Notes under the pieces: generated by a model
The model's database searches: none
What the model was told of the DNA's origin: nothing
What the model saw: only the letters and a program-made list of their open reading frames with translations
Assembly: GCA_025055335.1 (NCBI GenBank)
Contig: JANWXJ010000134.1
Location: 1-42,593 of the forward strand
Direction of reading: 5' to 3'
Length of the DNA: 42,593 nt
Source of the DNA: Acetobacteraceae bacterium
GTDB lineage: Bacteria > Pseudomonadota > Alphaproteobacteria > Acetobacterales > Acetobacteraceae
Made by a program: the position numbers and the translations under genes
Shown here: piece after piece, positions 19,260 through 28,315 of the stretch
How the letters are laid out: each line of letters opens with the position of its first letter
Position numbering within the stretch: the stretch's first letter is position 1

Positions 19260-20231
19260 TCAGCCGGCCTCGATCCCTGCTTCGCGGACCACCTGGGCCC
19301 AGTGCGGGAGCTGGCGGGCGATGAAGGCGGCGAAGGCGTCCGGCGGCTCGGCCAGCGGCTCGAGCATCTGCGCGCGCAGGGTCTCGGCGGTGCGCGGATC
19401 GGCGAGCCACTCCCGCACCAGCGCGTGGAGGGCGGCGACGAGCGGCGGCGGCATCGCCGGCGGGCCGAACAGCCCGTACCACAGGGTCGCGCCCTCGAGC
19501 GGGTATCCAGCCTCGGCGAAGGTGGGCACCGTCGGCAGCTCGGGCGACCGCCGCTCCGACCCGATGGCGAGCGCCCTGAGCCGCCCGCCCTGGACATGCG
19601 GCAGCGCCACCGGCACCGGCACCATCATCGCCGGGATGCGGCCGCCGAGCAGGTCCTGCACGGCCGGCGCGGTGCCGCGATAGGGGATGTGGGTCAGGCG
19701 TATCCCCGCCCGCAGCCGGAACAGCTCCATGATCATGTGGTGGGCGGTGCCGTTGCCGGGCGAGCCGTAGTCGAGCTCGCCGCCGCGGGCGCGGGCCAGC
19801 GCCACGAACTCCTCCACGCTGCGCACGGGCAGCGAGGGATGCACGCAAAGGAGCACATGGCCTTCGCAGATCCGGGTGATCGGCGTGAAGCCGGTGGCCG
19901 GATCGTAGGGCAGCGCGCGCATCAGGGGCGGCGCCATGACGAAGGGCACGCCCTGGATCAGCAGGGTGCGCCCGTCGGGCGCGGCGCGCGCCACCGCCCC
20001 CGTGCCGATGACGCCGGAGGCGCCCGAGCGGTTGTCCACCACCACCGGCTGGCCGAGGGCCGATTGCAGGAAGGGTGCGAGAAGCCGGGCCAGGATGTCC
20101 TGCACCGTGCCCGGGGTGAAGGGCACGATGATGGTCACGGGCCCGTCGGGCCGCGTCTGGGCGGCGGCCGGCAGGGCGGGCGCGGCGGCGAGGGCGAACA
20201 GCGCGCGCCGCGGCAGGAACGGGGCGCGCAT
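19260..20231 (-). CDS. Bug/TctC-family tripartite tricarboxylate transporter substrate-binding protein
   Basis: VTIIVPFTPGTVQDILARLLAPFLQSALGQPVVVDNRSGASGVIGTGAVARAAPDGRTLL: Bug signature. Confidence 0.93.
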   Translation of the reverse strand: MRAPFLPRRALFALAAAPALPAAAQTRPDGPVTIIVPFTPGTVQDILARLLAPFLQSALGQPVVVDNRSGASGVIGTGAVARAAPDGRTLLIQGVPFVMAPPLMRALPYDPATGFTPITRICEGHVLLCVHPSLPVRSVEEFVALARARGGELDYGSPGNGTAHHMIMELFRLRAGIRLTHIPYRGTAPAVQDLLGGRIPAMMVPVPVALPHVQGGRLRALAIGSERRSPELPTVPTFAEAGYPLEGATLWYGLFGPPAMPPPLVAALHALVREWLADPRTAETLRAQMLEPLAEPPDAFAAFIARQLPHWAQVVREAGIEAG

Positions 20232-20234
20232 CGC

Positions 20235-21224
20235 TCAGTCCACCCGGATGTTGGCGCGGCGGACCACGTCGGTCCAGCGTGCGATGTCGGCGCGGATCTG
20301 CTCGCGCAGCGCCTCGGGCGTGGAGCCGGCGGCCACCATCCCCTGCGCGCCGAGGCGCTCGACCGTCTCCGGCAGGGCGAGCCAGGCGGTGACTTCGGCG
20401 TTGTACATGCGGAGCATCGGCTCCGGCAGGCCGGGCGGCGCCAGCAGGGCGTAGAACAGCGGGGTTGCCGCCATGTCCACCCCGGCCTCGCGCAGCGTTG
20501 GCACCTCCGGCGCGGCGTCGAGCCGGCGGTCGGAGAAGGCGGCCACCACCTTGATGCGCCCCTCGCGCGCCTGCGGCATCGCCACATGCACGGGGATCAC
20601 CATGCAGTCCACGCGCCGGCCGAGCAGATCCTGGATCGCCTGCGCCGTGCCGCGATAGGGCACATGGGTGATGTCGGTGCCGGTGGTGAGCTTGAACAGC
20701 TCCATGATCATGTGGTGCGGCGTGCCGTTGCCGGGCGAGGCGTAGGTCAGCCGCCCCGGGTTGCGGCGCGCCTCCGCCACCAGCTCGGCCACGCTCGATC
20801 CCGGGAAATCCGCCCTGAGCCCGAGCACCACCGGCGCGAAGGCGAGGTTGGTGACGAAGCTGAAGTGGCCGATCGGGTCGAAGGGCAGGTTGCCCATGAG
20901 GCCCGGGGTGATGGTGAAGGGGTCGGAGACGATCAGCAGCAGCCGCCCGTCGGCCGGGGCGCGCGCCACCGCCTGGGCGGCCAGCACGCCGGAGGCGCCG
21001 GTGCGGTTCTCCACCACCACAGGCTGGCCGATGCGCTGCGACAGGTGCGGGGCGAGCAGCCGCGCGATGATGTCGAGCCCGGTGCCGGCTGTGGCGCCGA
21101 CCAGCAGCGTCACCGGCCCGTCCGGCCGGGCCGGCTGGCCCAGCGCCCGCCCGGCGGCGACGGCGGCGGGCAGCGCGCCCAGGACGCCGCGTCTCGTGAT
21201 CCCGTTCCCCTGCGCCCGTGCCAT
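20235..21224 (-). CDS. Bug/TctC-family substrate-binding protein (tandem paralog)
   Basis: VTLLVGATAGTGLDIIARLLAPHLSQRIGQPVVVENRTGASGVLAAQAVARAPADGRLLL; shares HHMIMELF...PYRGTA...IQDLLG with the neighbour. Confidence 0.93.
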   Translation of the reverse strand: MARAQGNGITRRGVLGALPAAVAAGRALGQPARPDGPVTLLVGATAGTGLDIIARLLAPHLSQRIGQPVVVENRTGASGVLAAQAVARAPADGRLLLIVSDPFTITPGLMGNLPFDPIGHFSFVTNLAFAPVVLGLRADFPGSSVAELVAEARRNPGRLTYASPGNGTPHHMIMELFKLTTGTDITHVPYRGTAQAIQDLLGRRVDCMVIPVHVAMPQAREGRIKVVAAFSDRRLDAAPEVPTLREAGVDMAATPLFYALLAPPGLPEPMLRMYNAEVTAWLALPETVERLGAQGMVAAGSTPEALREQIRADIARWTDVVRRANIRVD

Positions 21225-21268
21225 CGTTCCTCCTCCCTCGTCCCTCGTTCGGCCGGCCGGCGGCCGGC

Positions 21269-22294
21269 CTATCCGGACACCTCGAGCCCGTAGAGCCGCG
21301 CGGCGTTGCGCCAGTTTATCTTCTCCCGCTCCTCGTCCGGCATCTCGATCGATTCCAGCACGCGGATCGTGTCGCGGATGTAGCCCGGCCCCTTCTCGGG
21401 ATCGAACGGGCAGTCGGAGGCGAACAGCACGCGGTCGGCGCCGTAGAACGAGAGGCCGCAGACGGTCGCCGCGCGCGAGCCGAACACCGCCGAATCGGCG
21501 TAGAAATCCTTGAAGTAGTCGAGCGGCCGCCGGCGCAGCCGCTTGAGCACGGCGCCCAGATCCTCGTCCGCCGTGCGGGCGCCGAGCTGGTCCCACCCCG
21601 GGCCGACGCGCCCCTCGAAATAGGGCACCATCGCGCCGAGATGGTGGGCGAGCACCTTGAGGTCGGGGAAGCGGTCCATCACGCCGCCGAACACCAGCCG
21701 CGCCATGGCGGCCGAGGTCTCGTAGGGCCAGCCGAAGGTCCACCAGATCTCGTAGCGGGATTTCGCCTCGGTCTTGTAGTCCGGCATGTCGGCGCCGCGC
21801 GAGGGGTGCAGGCACACCGGCCGCCCGTGGCGGGCCGCCGCCTCGAACACCGGCAGGAAGCGTTCCTCGTCGAGCGGCGCGCCGTTGACGTTGGAGTGGA
21901 TCTGCAGCCCCCCCGCGCGGAGGTCGCGGAAGGCCCGCTCGGCCTCGGCGGCGGCGGCCTCGGGATCGTTCATCGGCAGGCTGGCGAGGAAGCCGGCGAA
22001 GCGGTCGGGATGGCGCGCGCAGAGCTCGGCGAGCCCGTCGTTCGCCAGCCGCGCCAGATCGCGCGACACCTCCGGCGGGCCGAGCTGCTCGAGCGGCGGC
22101 ATGCCGAGCGAGATCACCTGCCGGTAGTCGTGATGGCGGAACAGGTCCATCACGCGGAAACGCTCGTCGAGGTCGTAGATCGCGGGCACGCCGCGCATGC
22201 GCTTGCCGATGCCGCTGCCGATGCCGGGCAGCTCCAGCATCCTCCGCCACAGGCCGTGCGGGAAGAAGTGACAGAAGGCGTCGATGTAGCGCAT
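21269..22294 (-). CDS. ACMSD-like amidohydrolase family protein
   Basis: MRYIDAFCHFFPHG...VCLHPSRGADMP...VLAHHLGAMVPYFEGRV...VLFASDCPFDPEKGPGYIRDTIRVLE: amidohydrolase_2 family layout. Confidence 0.9.
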   Translation of the reverse strand: MRYIDAFCHFFPHGLWRRMLELPGIGSGIGKRMRGVPAIYDLDERFRVMDLFRHHDYRQVISLGMPPLEQLGPPEVSRDLARLANDGLAELCARHPDRFAGFLASLPMNDPEAAAAEAERAFRDLRAGGLQIHSNVNGAPLDEERFLPVFEAAARHGRPVCLHPSRGADMPDYKTEAKSRYEIWWTFGWPYETSAAMARLVFGGVMDRFPDLKVLAHHLGAMVPYFEGRVGPGWDQLGARTADEDLGAVLKRLRRRPLDYFKDFYADSAVFGSRAATVCGLSFYGADRVLFASDCPFDPEKGPGYIRDTIRVLESIEMPDEEREKINWRNAARLYGLEVSG

Positions 22295-22461
22295 GCGGCC
22301 GGGGCTCCTCCCTCCTGGTTCGCGCGACCATGCCACGGCCCCGGCGGAGGCGGCCATAGGGGCGGGCGCATCGCAGCGATAGGTTGCGGCTTCCGCTCGC
22401 GCGGCGGCGGCGTTGACGGCGCCCCGCTGAGCCGCGAGCCTCACCGCGGGAGGACGGCGGC

Positions 22462-23694
22462 ATGGCGGGGCGGCGCGCGCGCATCCTGGTCGCGGGCGGG
22501 GGCATCGGCGGGGTTGCCGCGGCGCTCGCCCTGCTGCGCGCCGGCTTCGAGGTGCGCCTGTTCGAACAGGCCACGGCCTTCGCCGAGGTGGGAGCCGGGG
22601 TGCAGCTTTCGCCGAACGGCGTGCGCGTGCTCGACCTGCTCGGGGTCGGCGCCGCGCTGCGGGGGGTGGCGGCAGAGGCGGCGGCGAAGGAGATCCGCTT
22701 CTGGCGCGACGGCCGCGCCTGGCCGTTGTTCGATCTCGGCGCCGAGGCGCTGGCCCGCTACGGCCATCCCTACCTCCTGCTCCACCGCCCCGATCTGCTC
22801 GGCGTGCTGGTCGAGGCGGTGCGCGCGCTCGACCCGGAGGCGCTGTGCTGCGGGCGGCGCGTCGTCTCGGTCGAGCAGGGGCCCTCCGGAGCCGCCCTCT
22901 GCTTTGCCGACGGCGAGGCGGCGGAAGGCGACGCCGTGATCGGCGCAGACGGCATCCATTCGGCGGTGCGCGCGTCGTTGTTCGGGCCGGATCGGCCGCT
23001 GTTCTCGGGCCTCGTCGCGTGGCGCGGCGTGGTGGCGGCCGCCGCGCTGCCGGAACGGCTGCGCCGGCCCGTCGGCGTGAACTGGGTCGGGCCGGGGCGG
23101 CATCTCGTGCACTACCCGCTGCGGCGCGGCGAACTCGTGAATGTCGTCGGCATCGTCGAGCGCGGCGACTGGCGGGTGGAATCCTGGAGCGCGCGCGGCG
23201 ATCCCCAGGCCTTCGCGGCCGATTTCGCCGGCTGGCACGAGGATGTGCAGGCGCTGATCGCCGCCCTCGCCGCGCCGCATCTGTGGGCGCTGATGCTGCG
23301 CGAGCCGATGTCGCGCTGGGGCGAAGGCCGCGTCACGCTGCTCGGCGACGCCTGCCACCCGACGCTGCCGATGCTCGCCCAGGGCGCGAACCAGGCGCTG
23401 GAGGACGCCTTCGTTCTCGCCCGCGCCCTGGCCGAGGAGCAGGACCCGGAACGGGCGCTGCGCCGCTACGAGGCGGCGCGCATCCCGCGCACGCTGCGGA
23501 TGGTGCGGGGCTCGGCCGAGAACGCGCGCCGCTTCCACGCCCCGGAACTCGCCGACGCGGAGGCGGCCGCCGCCTTCGTCGCCCGCGAATGGGCGCCAGG
23601 GCGCATCCGCGAGCGCTACGAGTGGCTGTTCTCCTACCGCGCGGACGAGGCGGAACTGCCGCCGCCCGCCGAGGCCTCCGCCGTCGCGCCGTAG
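22462..23694 (+). CDS. FAD-dependent monooxygenase (salicylate/6-hydroxynicotinate hydroxylase-like)
   Basis: [89 protein letters not shown]. Confidence 0.92.
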   Translation: MAGRRARILVAGGGIGGVAAALALLRAGFEVRLFEQATAFAEVGAGVQLSPNGVRVLDLLGVGAALRGVAAEAAAKEIRFWRDGRAWPLFDLGAEALARYGHPYLLLHRPDLLGVLVEAVRALDPEALCCGRRVVSVEQGPSGAALCFADGEAAEGDAVIGADGIHSAVRASLFGPDRPLFSGLVAWRGVVAAAALPERLRRPVGVNWVGPGRHLVHYPLRRGELVNVVGIVERGDWRVESWSARGDPQAFAADFAGWHEDVQALIAALAAPHLWALMLREPMSRWGEGRVTLLGDACHPTLPMLAQGANQALEDAFVLARALAEEQDPERALRRYEAARIPRTLRMVRGSAENARRFHAPELADAEAAAAFVAREWAPGRIRERYEWLFSYRADEAELPPPAEASAVAP

Positions 23695-24428
23695 CGGGCG
23701 AGCACGCCTGGGCCCGCCCCGAGCAGGGCGGAAAGCGCCCGCGCCGTCCGCTTCACCGCCGCCGCCCGCGTCGGCACCAGCGCCTCGGGCAGCCTCGCCT
23801 CCGGGCCGTAGAGCACGACGGCGCCGATCGCCGCCCCCTCCGCGTCGAACACGGGCGAAGCGATGGCGCAGGCGCCGCGGAACACCTCCCCGCGGCTGAC
23901 GGCCACCGCCTCGGCGCGGATGCGGGCGAGATCGGCACGGGCCGGATCCGCCTCCGGCAGGAAGGCGAGGATCGCCCGCCCGCTCGCCCCCTGGTCGAGC
24001 GGCGCGGCGGAGCCGAGCCCGCGGCTGACGGCGAGAACATGCCGGCTCACCTCCTCGGCGACGACGATGCGCTCGCTGCCGCGTCGCAGCACCAGGGCGG
24101 CGGTCTCCTCCGTCTCGGCGGCGAGGCGGGCGAGCAGGGGCGCCGCCGCCTTCACCGGATCCGCGGCGGAGAGGAAGGCGCGGGCGAGGCCGAGCACCGC
24201 CGGCCCGAGGGAGAGCCGGGCGGGCCGCCCCTCGAGGCGGAGGAACCCCTTCGCCGCCAGGGTCTCGGCCAGTCGGTAGAGGGTCGGGCGGCTCAGGCCG
24301 ATCCGCGCGGCGGCTTCCGCGACCGACAGCGAGGCCGGGCCGCCGCCCAAGGCGAGCAGCAGGTCGAGAGCGCGCTCGACCGAACGCACCCCCTCGGCGG
24401 CCGGATCGGGCTTGACAGACTGTGCCAC
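23634..24428 (-). CDS. IclR family transcriptional regulator (start uncertain: GTG at 24428 or TTG at 24476)
   Basis: [75 protein letters not shown]: IclR winged helix. Confidence 0.9.
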   Translation of the reverse strand: MAQSVKPDPAAEGVRSVERALDLLLALGGGPASLSVAEAAARIGLSRPTLYRLAETLAAKGFLRLEGRPARLSLGPAVLGLARAFLSAADPVKAAAPLLARLAAETEETAALVLRRGSERIVVAEEVSRHVLAVSRGLGSAAPLDQGASGRAILAFLPEADPARADLARIRAEAVAVSRGEVFRGACAIASPVFDAEGAAIGAVVLYGPEARLPEALVPTRAAAVKRTARALSALLGAGPGVLARYGATAEASAGGGSSASSAR

Positions 24429-24459
24429 GGGCGTTTGAGTATCAGCAGACAAACACAAT

Positions 24460-24501
24460 GTCCACCAGCCGGACAAACCGGCGGACAGCCATCCGGTGGA
24501 C
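24460..24501. promoter_or_regulatory. nested inverted repeats between iclR and the Rieske operon (candidate operator)
   Basis: GTCCACC...GGTGGAC enclosing GCCGG-acaaa-CCGGC. Confidence 0.45.
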
Positions 24502-24550
24502 GAGGCGCCGAAGGCCCCGGCGGCCCGGCGCGAGGGACGGAGGAAACGCC

Positions 24551-25870
24551 ATGCCCGACGGCAGCCCGCTGCCGACCTGTCGCCCGGAGACCGGCTTCAT
24601 CCCGCGCGAGATCTTCTCGAGCCGCGCGGTCTTCGACCGCGAGCAGGAGACCCTCTTCGCCCGCGCCTGGCTGTTCGTCGGCCACGAGAGCCTGATCCCC
24701 CGCCCGGGGGACTATTTCCTCTCGCGCATGGGCATCGAGCCGGTGATCCTCTGCCGCGACGAGGCGGGAGAGGTGCGCGTGCTGCTCAACTCCTGCCGGC
24801 ACCGCGGCATGCGGGTCTGCCGCGCCGAGCGCGGCAACACCCGGCACTTCACCTGCCCCTACCACGCCTGGTCCTACGACCTCTCCGGCCGGCTGGTCGG
24901 CGTGCCGATGCGCCGCCAGCTCTACGAGGGCGTGCTGGACGAGGCTTCCCACGGCCTCGTGCCGGCCGGGCGCGTCGCCCGCTACAAGGGCACCGTGTGG
25001 GCGACATGGGACGCCGAGGCGCCGGACTTCGCCGCCTATCTAGGCGACGTGCGGCCGCATCTCGACGCCGTGCTCGACCACCGCGACGGGCGCGAGGGCG
25101 GGTCCGAGGTGATCGGCATCCACCGCTGGATCATCCCGGCCAACTGGAAGTTCGCGGCCGAGAACTTCCTCGGCGACACCTACCACAACCCGAGCCACGC
25201 CTCGGTGGACCTGATCGGCATCGGCCCCTCCGCCCGCAGCGGCCGCACCGGGCGGCGCGACGAGCAGCCGGCGCAGCACCTGTGGGTGAGCTTCCCCTCC
25301 GGCCACGGCGTGCACAGCCTGATCGCGCCGCCCGACAACCCCTACACGCCCGCCTTCCGCGACGACCCGGAGGCGGAAGCGCATTTCGCCCGCTGCCACG
25401 AGGAGCGCGTCCGGCGGCTCGGCGAGGCGGCGCGGCTGTCCGCCTTCACCGGCACGATCTTCCCGAACGCCTCCTACCACGGCCGGCAGCCGCGCGGGAT
25501 CTGCGTGTGGCATCCGAACGGCCCGGAGGAGACGGAGGCGTGGCGCTTCTTCCTCGTGGACGCCGACGCCCCGGCGCACGTGAAGGACGTGCTGCGCCGC
25601 TACTACATGCGCTACTCGGGCCCCGCCGGCATGACCGAGCAGGACGACGCCGAGAACTGGCTCTACGCCACCGCCGCCTGCCGCGGCCCGATCTCCCGCC
25701 GCCAGCCCTTCAACTACCAGCAGTCGCTCGGCGCGTGGCGGCGCGGCGATCCGGTGCCGGGGGACGTGTCGCTGCAGATCACCGAACAGAACGCGCGCAA
25801 CTTCTACCGCGCTTGGCAGGCGCATCTCGACGGCGCGCCCTGGCCGGCGCTGATCGGCCAGGACACATGA
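24551..25870 (+). CDS. aromatic ring-hydroxylating dioxygenase, Rieske alpha subunit
   Basis: Rieske CRH-x17-CPYH; mononuclear iron region ENFLGDTYHNPSHASVDLIGIGPSA. Confidence 0.94.
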   Translation: MPDGSPLPTCRPETGFIPREIFSSRAVFDREQETLFARAWLFVGHESLIPRPGDYFLSRMGIEPVILCRDEAGEVRVLLNSCRHRGMRVCRAERGNTRHFTCPYHAWSYDLSGRLVGVPMRRQLYEGVLDEASHGLVPAGRVARYKGTVWATWDAEAPDFAAYLGDVRPHLDAVLDHRDGREGGSEVIGIHRWIIPANWKFAAENFLGDTYHNPSHASVDLIGIGPSARSGRTGRRDEQPAQHLWVSFPSGHGVHSLIAPPDNPYTPAFRDDPEAEAHFARCHEERVRRLGEAARLSAFTGTIFPNASYHGRQPRGICVWHPNGPEETEAWRFFLVDADAPAHVKDVLRRYYMRYSGPAGMTEQDDAENWLYATAACRGPISRRQPFNYQQSLGAWRRGDPVPGDVSLQITEQNARNFYRAWQAHLDGAPWPALIGQDT

Positions 25871-26688
25871 CCGCCGCCCCTGGGGCCGTGCTCGTCTCGG
25901 GCGGCACCTACGGCATCGGCCGGGCCATCTCGCTCCGCCTCGCCCGCGGCGGGTGGCCGGTGCTCGCCTTCGGGCTGGAGGCGCGGCAGCCCTCCTCGGT
26001 CGCGGAGAACGCCATCCCCTCGCTGCTGGCCGAGGCGGCGGCGGAGGGCCTGCCGCTCGCCGCGATCGAGGCGGACGTGTCGGAGGAGGCGGATGTCGCC
26101 CGCGCGGCGGATGCCGCCCTGGCGCGCTTCGGCGCCATCGGCGCGGTGGTGCACAGCGCCGCCATCGGGCCGCTCGGCACCGTGCTCGACACCCCGCCCG
26201 CGCTGTGGGACCGCATCCACGCGGTGAACCTCAAGGGGGCCTACCTGCTCGCCCGCGCCGCCCTGCCGCACCTCGTCTCCCGCGGCGGCGGCGCGATCAT
26301 CCTGATCGGCTCCGGCGCCGGCTGGGGCAAGCCGAACATGGCCGCCTACGCCGCGAGCAAGGGCGGGCTGTTCGCGCTGGCCGCCGCCCTCGCCTACGAC
26401 CACTTCCACCAGCGCGTCCGGGTGAACACCGTGGTGCCGGGCGGCGGCGGCATCGTCTCCGGCATGAGCCTCGGCCGCGTGGGCGGCGATCCGGCACGGC
26501 TCGGGCGCGGCGCGCCGGGTTCCGCCGCGGGCCGGCCGGTGCGCGGCGAGGATGTCGCCGAGGCGGTCGCCTTCCTGCTCTCCCCGGCCGCCGAGACGAT
26601 CTCCGGCACGATCCTGGACGTCGGCTGCTTCGCCCACCAGGGCGGCCCGATCCCCCCCGCCCCCTCCGCCCAGGGAGCCTCGCCATGA
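25867..26688 (+). CDS. SDR family oxidoreductase (candidate cis-dihydrodiol dehydrogenase)
   Basis: VLVSGGTYGIGRAISLRLARGG (GxxxGIG), YAASK catalytic motif; ATGA overlap with the alpha gene. Confidence 0.92.
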   Translation: MTAAPGAVLVSGGTYGIGRAISLRLARGGWPVLAFGLEARQPSSVAENAIPSLLAEAAAEGLPLAAIEADVSEEADVARAADAALARFGAIGAVVHSAAIGPLGTVLDTPPALWDRIHAVNLKGAYLLARAALPHLVSRGGGAIILIGSGAGWGKPNMAAYAASKGGLFALAAALAYDHFHQRVRVNTVVPGGGGIVSGMSLGRVGGDPARLGRGAPGSAAGRPVRGEDVAEAVAFLLSPAAETISGTILDVGCFAHQGGPIPPAPSAQGASP

Positions 26689-27266
26689 CCAGCCCCGCCG
26701 CCGAAGCCGCGATCGCCATCGGCGCGACGCCGCCGCCGCTCCCCCCCGATCCGGGGCTCTTGCTGCTGCGCCAGGAGGTCGAGGATTTCCTGCTGCACGA
26801 GGCCGACCTGCTGGACGAACGCCGCTTCCGCGAATGGCTCGCGCTCCTGGCCGAGGATATCGTCTATTTCATGCCGATCCGCACCGACCGCGCCTTCGGC
26901 GAACAGGCCGGCGAGTTCACCGCCCAGGGCCGGGGCATCAGCTGGTTCGACGAGGACAAGTGGACCCTGACCAAGCGTGTCGAGCAGATCCTGACGGGCG
27001 TGCACTACGCGGAGGAGCCGCTCTCCCGCGTCTGCCGCGTCATCACGGGAGTCCGGCTGCTCGCCGTCTCGCCCGACCGGCGGCAGGTGACGGCGCGCAG
27101 CCGCTTCCTGGTGCGCCAGGGCCGGCTCGACTACGAGCGGGCCGATTTCGTCGGCAGCCGCACCGACATCCTGCGCCGCGAACCGGAGGGCTGGCGCCTG
27201 GCGCGGCGGGAGATCATCCTGACCGACACCGTGCTGCTGGCGAAGAACCTCTCGATCTTCTTCTGA
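26685..27266 (+). CDS. aromatic ring-hydroxylating dioxygenase beta subunit
   Basis: VEDFLLHEADLLDERRFREWLALLAEDIVYFMPIRTDR...RREIILTDTVLLAKNLSIFF: small-subunit hallmarks; ATGA overlap with the SDR gene. Confidence 0.94.
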   Translation: MTSPAAEAAIAIGATPPPLPPDPGLLLLRQEVEDFLLHEADLLDERRFREWLALLAEDIVYFMPIRTDRAFGEQAGEFTAQGRGISWFDEDKWTLTKRVEQILTGVHYAEEPLSRVCRVITGVRLLAVSPDRRQVTARSRFLVRQGRLDYERADFVGSRTDILRREPEGWRLARREIILTDTVLLAKNLSIFF

Positions 27267-27322
27267 GGGGCCGCCCGCCGGACGGGCGCCGCCGTAGCGC
27301 GGCACGAGGGGAGGAGGCAGGA

Positions 27323-28297
27323 ATGACGTCATCCATCGCGCGGCGAACCCTCTTGGCCGGCACGGCCGGCCTCGCCCTGCTGCCCCGCGGGGCCCGGGCC
27401 TGGCCGCAGGGCACGATCCGCATCGTCGTGCCCTACGCGCCCGGCGGCACGAACGACATCCTGGCCCGCCTCCTCGCCGCCCGGATGCAGGAGTTGTTCG
27501 GGCAGCCTGTGGTGGTGGAGAACCGCCCCGGGGCGCAGGCGATCTCGGGCACCGAACTCGTCGCCCGCGCCCGCCCCGACGGGGCGACGCTGCTCGTCGC
27601 CGCGAGCGGGCCGATCGTGTTCAACCCGGCCCTGATCGAGCGCCTGCCCTACGATCCGGAGCGCGACCTCTCGCCCGTCACGCGCCTCGTTTCCTTCCCG
27701 CTGATGCTGCTGGTGCGGGCGGATTCGCCCTACCGCAGCCTCGCCGACCTTGTCGCCGCGGCGCGCCGGGATCCGCAGGGGATGAACTACTCCACCCCCG
27801 CCACCAGCTTCCGGCTGGCGATGGAGCTGTTCAACCGCAGCGCCGGCGCGCGCTTCACGGCGGTGCTCTACCGCGGCGTCGCGCCCTCCATCACCGCCGT
27901 GCTGTCGGGCGAGGTGCCGCTCACCCTCTCCGACACGGTCGGCGCGGTCGGCGCGCTCGGCGGGGGGCAGCTGCGCGCCCTCGCGGTCACCTCCGCGCGG
28001 CGGCTCGACGCCTTCCCCGATGTGCCGACCTTCGCCGAAGCGGGCCACCCCGAGGTGCGGATGGACCTCTGGGCCGGGCTGCTCGCCCCGGCCGGCACGC
28101 CGGGGCCGATCGTCGCCCGCCTGCACGACACCGCGGCGGCGATCCTTGCCGAGCCGCCGGTGCGCGAGCGCCTGCGCCAGCTCCTGCTGGTGGCGGAAGC
28201 GGAGGGGCCTGCCGGCTTCGCCGCCCGCATCCGCGAGGAGATCGCGCTGTGGCGCCGGGTGGCGCAGGAGGCCGGCGTGCGGCTCGAGGAGGGCTGA
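27323..28297 (+). CDS. Bug/TctC-family substrate-binding protein
   Basis: IRIVVPYAPGGTNDILARLLAARMQELFGQPVVVENRPGAQAISGTELVARARPDGATLLV. Confidence 0.94.
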   Translation: MTSSIARRTLLAGTAGLALLPRGARAWPQGTIRIVVPYAPGGTNDILARLLAARMQELFGQPVVVENRPGAQAISGTELVARARPDGATLLVAASGPIVFNPALIERLPYDPERDLSPVTRLVSFPLMLLVRADSPYRSLADLVAAARRDPQGMNYSTPATSFRLAMELFNRSAGARFTAVLYRGVAPSITAVLSGEVPLTLSDTVGAVGALGGGQLRALAVTSARRLDAFPDVPTFAEAGHPEVRMDLWAGLLAPAGTPGPIVARLHDTAAAILAEPPVRERLRQLLLVAEAEGPAGFAARIREEIALWRRVAQEAGVRLEEG

Positions 28298-28315
28298 GGC
28301 CCCGCTCCCCCCGGC

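Noticed and set aside
24459-24475. Possible PpsR site TGTCCACCAGCCGGACA upstream of the Rieske operon
   Set aside because: Spacing is N11, not N12, and it lies inside the nested inverted repeats; more likely part of an IclR operator.
27272-27288. CGCCCG-ccgga-CGGGCG hairpin between the dioxygenase beta and Bug genes
   Set aside because: Short GC-only stem that could occur by chance at this base composition; not reported as a feature.
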